NCBI RefSeq assembly: GCF_007483685.1
Contig: NZ_VMKN01000001.1
Location: 62,001 to 126,000, forward strand
From: Litoribacter populi
Lineage (GTDB): Bacteria; Bacteroidota; Bacteroidia; Cytophagales; Cyclobacteriaceae
DNA: 64,000 nucleotides
Direction of reading: 5' to 3'
This document shows positions 60,463 through 64,000 of this stretch, one piece after another. A program made the translations under genes and the position numbers. The stretch's first letter is position 1. Every line of letters starts with the position of its first letter. The notes beneath the pieces are model-generated. The model made no database searches and was not told the DNA's origin. It worked only from the letters and a program-made list of their open reading frames with translations.

Positions 60463-61065
60463 ATGAAATGGTTTTGGGTCATGTTGGGCATTATTTTTTT
60501 CCAAGGCACTTCAGCCTGGTCGCAAAGCTACGGTACCTCGGCAGGACTAAGACTTGGCAGCAACAAATCTCATCGCACAATTGGCCTAAGTTTACAACAA
60601 AGGGTTTTTGACAACATTACCCTAGAAGGGATTGCCCAAACGGATTTCAACAATAACACCACCTTCCATGCCCTGATACAGAAGCATTCCAGGATTATCT
60701 CTCGTAGGTTTAACTATTACTATGGCACCGGAGTAAGTTTTGGTTGGGAGGAAAGCACCCATCGCATTCCGGAAACCCGAGAAATTATAACCACTTATGG
60801 CAACAATACCTTGAATGCCGAATTTATTGTGGGTATAGAAATGACCCTGCTCAAAACAAATATAAGTCTGGATTACAAGCCAAACGTAAACATCGTTGGG
60901 TCCCGCACCCCCTGGTACAGCGGTCAAGTGGGCATATCAGCACGACATGTGATTGTCAAAAGTAAGGAGCAGAAAAAGAAGCAACGCCAACGACAGCGAT
61001 TGAAAAAACGCAACCAACGAGGCAATGTTTGGGAAAACCTCCGAGAAAAAGTAAGGGGATACTGA
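60463..61065 (+). CDS. Predicted secreted beta-barrel protein with basic C-terminus
   Basis: A 200-residue secreted protein with a signal peptide (MKWFWVMLGIIFFQGTSAWS) and alternating polar/apolar strands (SAGLRLGSNKSHRTIGLSLQ; YYYGTGVSFGWEES; EFIVGIEMTLLKTNISLDYK), suggesting an outer-membrane barrel. The last about 35 residues are unusually basic (KSKEQKKKQRQRQRLKKRN), possibly for contact with peptidoglycan or lipid A. The family is not recognised. Confidence 0.6.
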   Translation: MKWFWVMLGIIFFQGTSAWSQSYGTSAGLRLGSNKSHRTIGLSLQQRVFDNITLEGIAQTDFNNNTTFHALIQKHSRIISRRFNYYYGTGVSFGWEESTHRIPETREIITTYGNNTLNAEFIVGIEMTLLKTNISLDYKPNVNIVGSRTPWYSGQVGISARHVIVKSKEQKKKQRQRQRLKKRNQRGNVWENLREKVRGY

Positions 61066-61096
61066 TCAGCATCCCCCTTTCATTTGTATATGGTTT

Positions 61097-61935
61097 TTAC
61101 TTTATCTTGCTAAGATTAAGGGTCAATATTGGGTTATCCAGATGGTTGATGAGGCTTTCCGTAAGACTTGGGGAAAATAACTGCTTAATATTCGATTTTC
61201 CTTCAGTTGCAATAGCCAACACATCCATACCCATTTAGTCATAAAATTACTGATGCCCCGTTCCTCGTTAAAGGCATTGTAAATGTGTTTTTGGAAATTG
61301 TAATTTGGAAATCCTTCCGCAAAGCTGTTTAGCATATATTCCATATCTTCAGATTCCTTAAAATAATAAGGTGTATTGATATACAGCAAATGTATCGGAG
61401 CAGTGAGGTTTTCGCCTAGTTCAATGATTTTTTGGAAAGTAGGAACATGTCCATCCTGGTAAGTAGAAGCAAAGACGATATTTCTGAAAGTATATTCATC
61501 CGGCTGGTTTTTTACCACGAGCACTGGTATTGCGCTATTGCGAATGACTTTTTGAGCATTGGAACCGATCATGTACTCGCGTATTCCCCTCGCTCCGTGT
61601 GAACCCATGACAACCAAGTCAAATTCACCCTTATTGATATGCTCTTCAATAGCTTCCCGGCTCTTGTTAAATTGAAGACTGGTTTCCACAGGTACTCCCT
61701 TGCTGTGAGCATAATTTTCTAATTCTTTAAGCGCCCGTTTGGAATTGCCTATTTCAGCTTTGGTTTCGGGATAAAGATTCTCTTTCTCTAAAGGTAAATT
61801 GACCCAATCCAGTGGCGTAACAACAATATGTAGAAAAACTATAGAGGTGCTACACATTTCAGCAATGGCCATGGCATATTCTGTGGCTATTTTTGAACCT
61901 TCAGAGAAATCGGTGGGAACAAGAATTTTTTTCAT
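61097..61935 (-). pseudogene. Tandem universal stress protein with a one-base frameshift
   Basis: Two UspA domains in tandem. The first is intact: MKKILVPTDFSEGSKIATEYAM at the start and the ATP-binding GSHGARGIREYMIGSNAQKVI. The second continues normally to GISNFMTKW. At 61230-61232 the frame shifts: the current frame reads VWMCWLLQLKEN and stops at 61123, while the other frame resumes as GMDVLAIATEGKSNI and LFSPSLTESLINHL to a stop at 61097. One missing C (G on the coding strand) in the CCC run would restore a full-length protein. This is either a real frameshift mutation or a sequencing error. Confidence 0.82.
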
Positions 61936-62154
61936 ATCGCTCAGGAAAAATTGATAATAAAACTAAACACCAAAAAGTGCGCTTCGAAAAATGGCACTTA
62001 CCTGAATGCTAAAAAGGCTTGAATAAATATACTCAAAAAATGGCATGAAGGAAATTATATTATGGTAAAATTAATCTTTCTCCAATCAATTATCTTGCTG
62101 TGTGATAACCATTTGATTTAGCTGAAAATAGACCTGTGAGAAAATTGAAAATTA

Positions 62155-63573
62155 TCACCTTACCAGTTCATTCAGCATTCTCCTAAAAATCACTCCATGA
62201 AAAGGTAAAACCGAGAACCAATATGCTCTACCGGCCACTCCCAATGGTCGGAAAGTAGCGGTTTGAACGAGTTTATTTTCTTTGATTTCAAATTCCAGCC
62301 ATGCCTCACCAGGAAGCTTCATCTCAGCATAAAGTAAAAGCCTTTTTTCTTCCTTATTGGCATAAAGTACTCTCCAAAAATCAAGCGAATCCCCAGCAAA
62401 GATCGCCGACTTGTGCTTACGACCTCTCCGAAGTCCCACACCCCCAAAAATTTTATCCAAAAATCCTCTAAACCTCCACAGCCAATCAGAAGTATACCAG
62501 CCCGTTTCACCACCGATTGTCCAGATTTTATGTAATGTATCATTTACATCACGTACTTCCTTTTCTCTTTTATCAATGAAACACCCATAAGTGGGCACCT
62601 GAGATAACTGCGATATCCCCCCCGCCAAGACATTTCGTGCCTGAGCGTCGATCCAGCTGGACACCACTTCCTCATTTTGAATTTTGTCAAATGCCAATCG
62701 AATGGCCTCTTCATACGTCAATAGCTCAATTTCCAGCCAATCCGCCAAATCATTTTCCTCCACTATCACCTCCACACTCATGCTGCTTACCAAATTTACT
62801 GCAAGGGAATAAGACACTGAGGTGACAAAATACAGCCAATATGAGCTCAATTTAGGTGTCATAACCGGAACAGTGATAATCTTGCGCTTGAGGTTTCTCA
62901 CTTTCGCAAAGCGCTCAAGCATTTCCTTATATGTTAAAATCTCGGGGCCACCAATATCAAAATGGCGATTGTAAGTTTTCTCCATTCCCACTACACCTTT
63001 CAAAAACTGAATCACGTTACGGATGGCGATGGGCTGCGATTTGGTATTGAGCCATTTGGGGGCCACCATCACTGGAAGCTTTTCCACTAAATCCCGAATA
63101 ATCTCAAAAGATGCGCTCCCCGAACCAAGGATTATCCCAGCCCTCAAAGTTGTCAAAGCAAATTTTCCCTTCCCGAGCGTATCCTCCACCAGTTTTCTGG
63201 ATCTGAGGTGCTTTGACAACTGTTTGTCGTTGACAATACCCCCAAGATATATAACTTGCTTTGCATTAGTTCTTTCCATGGCGGAAACAAAATTCTTGGC
63301 TGATTTCTCCTCCAATGATTCAAAATCACCCTTTTTACTTGACATGCTGTGAATAAGGTAAAAAGCAACATCTATATCCTCAGGGACAGCATCCAACGTG
63401 GATACTTTTAGAAAATCAACCTCAACTATCGATAGATTTTTCTGCTCGTATTTACTAGCATCAAACCGCTGTTTATCTCGTGTACAACAGGCTACTTCAT
63501 GCCCATCAGCAAGTAAAGCTGGCAACAAACGCTGCCCTATATATCCAGTGGTTCCGGTGAGTAAAATCTTCAT
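62155..63573 (-). CDS. SDR-type NAD(P)-binding protein with DUF2867 domain
   Basis: A 472-residue protein: an atypical/extended SDR NAD(P)-binding domain (residues 1-about 300; TGTTGYIGQRLLPALL and VIYLGGIV) fused to a C-terminal DUF2867 region (about 320-472; GGETGWYTSDWLWRFRGFLD and LPGEAWLEFEIKENKLVQTATFRPLGVAGRAYWFSVLPFH is split as LPGEAWLEFEIKEN then TATFRPLGVAGRAYW). This fusion is common in Bacteroidota and Proteobacteria. It probably acts on a lipid or quinone-type substrate near the membrane; this is not established. Confidence 0.86.
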   Translation of the reverse strand: MKILLTGTTGYIGQRLLPALLADGHEVACCTRDKQRFDASKYEQKNLSIVEVDFLKVSTLDAVPEDIDVAFYLIHSMSSKKGDFESLEEKSAKNFVSAMERTNAKQVIYLGGIVNDKQLSKHLRSRKLVEDTLGKGKFALTTLRAGIILGSGSASFEIIRDLVEKLPVMVAPKWLNTKSQPIAIRNVIQFLKGVVGMEKTYNRHFDIGGPEILTYKEMLERFAKVRNLKRKIITVPVMTPKLSSYWLYFVTSVSYSLAVNLVSSMSVEVIVEENDLADWLEIELLTYEEAIRLAFDKIQNEEVVSSWIDAQARNVLAGGISQLSQVPTYGCFIDKREKEVRDVNDTLHKIWTIGGETGWYTSDWLWRFRGFLDKIFGGVGLRRGRKHKSAIFAGDSLDFWRVLYANKEEKRLLLYAEMKLPGEAWLEFEIKENKLVQTATFRPLGVAGRAYWFSVLPFHGVIFRRMLNELVR

Positions 63574-63652
63574 CTAGAATAGAATTTTGTATGTAGAGAC
63601 AACAATCACCTTTTTGATTTGTTGAATTAGAGACCAAATCAATTTTTTGCAA

Positions 63653-64000
63653 ATGGATATCAGGACGCATCAGATTTAATATTTACCAAACTGGAAGACT
63701 GGGCAACCACAATAATCGCCATGCTCCCGAATTTTGTATTGGCAGTGTTGGTGGTCTTTCTTGGGGTAATAATCGCCAAAATTGCTAAAAACCTGATTTA
63801 TAAGGCTCTTCGGCGAGTAACTAAGCATGAGTCATTGTTATCTCTCATCACTACTACCATTCATGTGGCAATCATTTTGGTGGCTTGCTTCATAGCCCTG
63901 GGAGTACTAGACCTTACCAAAACGGTTACTACCTTGTTAGCTGGTGCTGGTATTATTGGATTGGCCTTGGGCTTTGCTTTTCAGGATATCATGGCCAATT
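63653..64000 (+). CDS. MscS-type mechanosensitive channel, 5' part, frameshifted near the start
   Basis: The right edge encodes the membrane part of an MscS-family channel: hydrophobic NFVLAVLVVFLGVIIAKIA, a second helix VAIILVACFIALGVL, and the pore-lining TM3 LLAGAGIIGLALGFAFQDI. The frame has an ATG only at 63721. An upstream ATG at 63653 (MDIRT) is in another frame and meets the channel frame (ASDLIFTKLEDW) at about 63666, as if one base were missing. So the true start is either 63721 or the frameshifted 63653. The gene continues past the window. Confidence 0.8.

Noticed and set aside
1-64000. tRNA, rRNA, prophage or transposase genes
   Set aside because: I looked in every gap and found no cloverleaf-like sequence, rRNA signature, integrase, phage structural or transposase protein.

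Overview
This window is typical chromosomal DNA of a Bacteroidota bacterium, most likely of the order Cytophagales and probably close to Cyclobacteriaceae (Algoriphagus/Echinicola/Cyclobacterium-like). The reasons are the mutY-ssb-gldE order, a TonB-dependent receptor with an N-terminal carboxypeptidase-regulatory-like domain, Bacteroidota-specific families (DUF4221, DUF4286, DUF3127, DUF6952, a tiny AURKAIP1/COX24-like ribosomal protein), promoters of the TTG-N(16-23)-TAnnTTTG type, and carotenoid genes of the cruF/crtW/fused heterodimeric-cyclase kind. The genus is inference. I see no tRNA, rRNA, prophage, intact insertion sequence or CRISPR array.

Layout. 1-8 kb: two tail-to-tail paralogous outer-membrane barrels; a leftward amino-sugar/glycan-initiation operon (LegC-type aminotransferase, CapD/PglF-type 4,6-dehydratase, PglC-like sugar transferase); a BamA/TamA-like barrel; a GxxExxY protein; a 49-bp tandem array; a GNAT acetyltransferase. 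8-10 kb: coaX and DUF4286. 9.8-17 kb: a carotenoid island with cruF, a CarH/LitR-like B12 photoreceptor-repressor, an ECF sigma factor, then crtI-crtB-lycopene cyclase-ispH-crtW packed with overlaps or 1-2 nt gaps. 17-21.5 kb: an AAA/DUF4143 ATPase, then a leftward HU - TPR - tiny ribosomal protein - rng cluster. 21.5-31 kb: mutY, ssb, gldE, then gltB-gltD. 31-45 kb: housekeeping and envelope genes (NDH-2, YebC, YjjX, thioredoxin-DUF6952, M28 peptidase, VOC, patatin-methyltransferase-TRIC, two DUF4221 lipoproteins, recG). 45.3-48.9 kb: a HbpS-like protein, then a TPP riboswitch driving thiM-thiE-thiD-tenA. 49-64 kb: Pif1-like helicase, MATE exporter, DUF3127 with an SSB-like tail, small membrane proteins, nitroreductase, TonB receptor, SlyD, a duplicated-domain secreted protein, VTT-like membrane protein plus Rieske protein, SDR, a frameshifted universal stress protein, SDR-DUF2867, and the frameshifted start of an MscS channel cut by the window end.

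How genes work together. The carotenoid island combines precursor supply (IspH), C40 synthesis (CrtB), desaturation (CrtI), cyclisation, 4-ketolation (CrtW) and 1',2'-hydration (CruF), which points to a monocyclic ketocarotenoid of the flexixanthin class. It sits beside a cobalamin-type light sensor and an ECF sigma factor that plausibly switch it on in light. The thiamine operon is a salvage set under TPP control. gltBD assimilates ammonium.

The intergenic DNA is unusually rich in short word-like repeats. The clearest is a purine-rich GACCGGAGACGGAAGACC-type motif found five times, each time at a gene's stop codon and in the sense orientation of that gene. Several genes also end inside their own 3' hairpin. 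Two probable one-base frameshifts lie within 2.5 kb of each other near the right edge.
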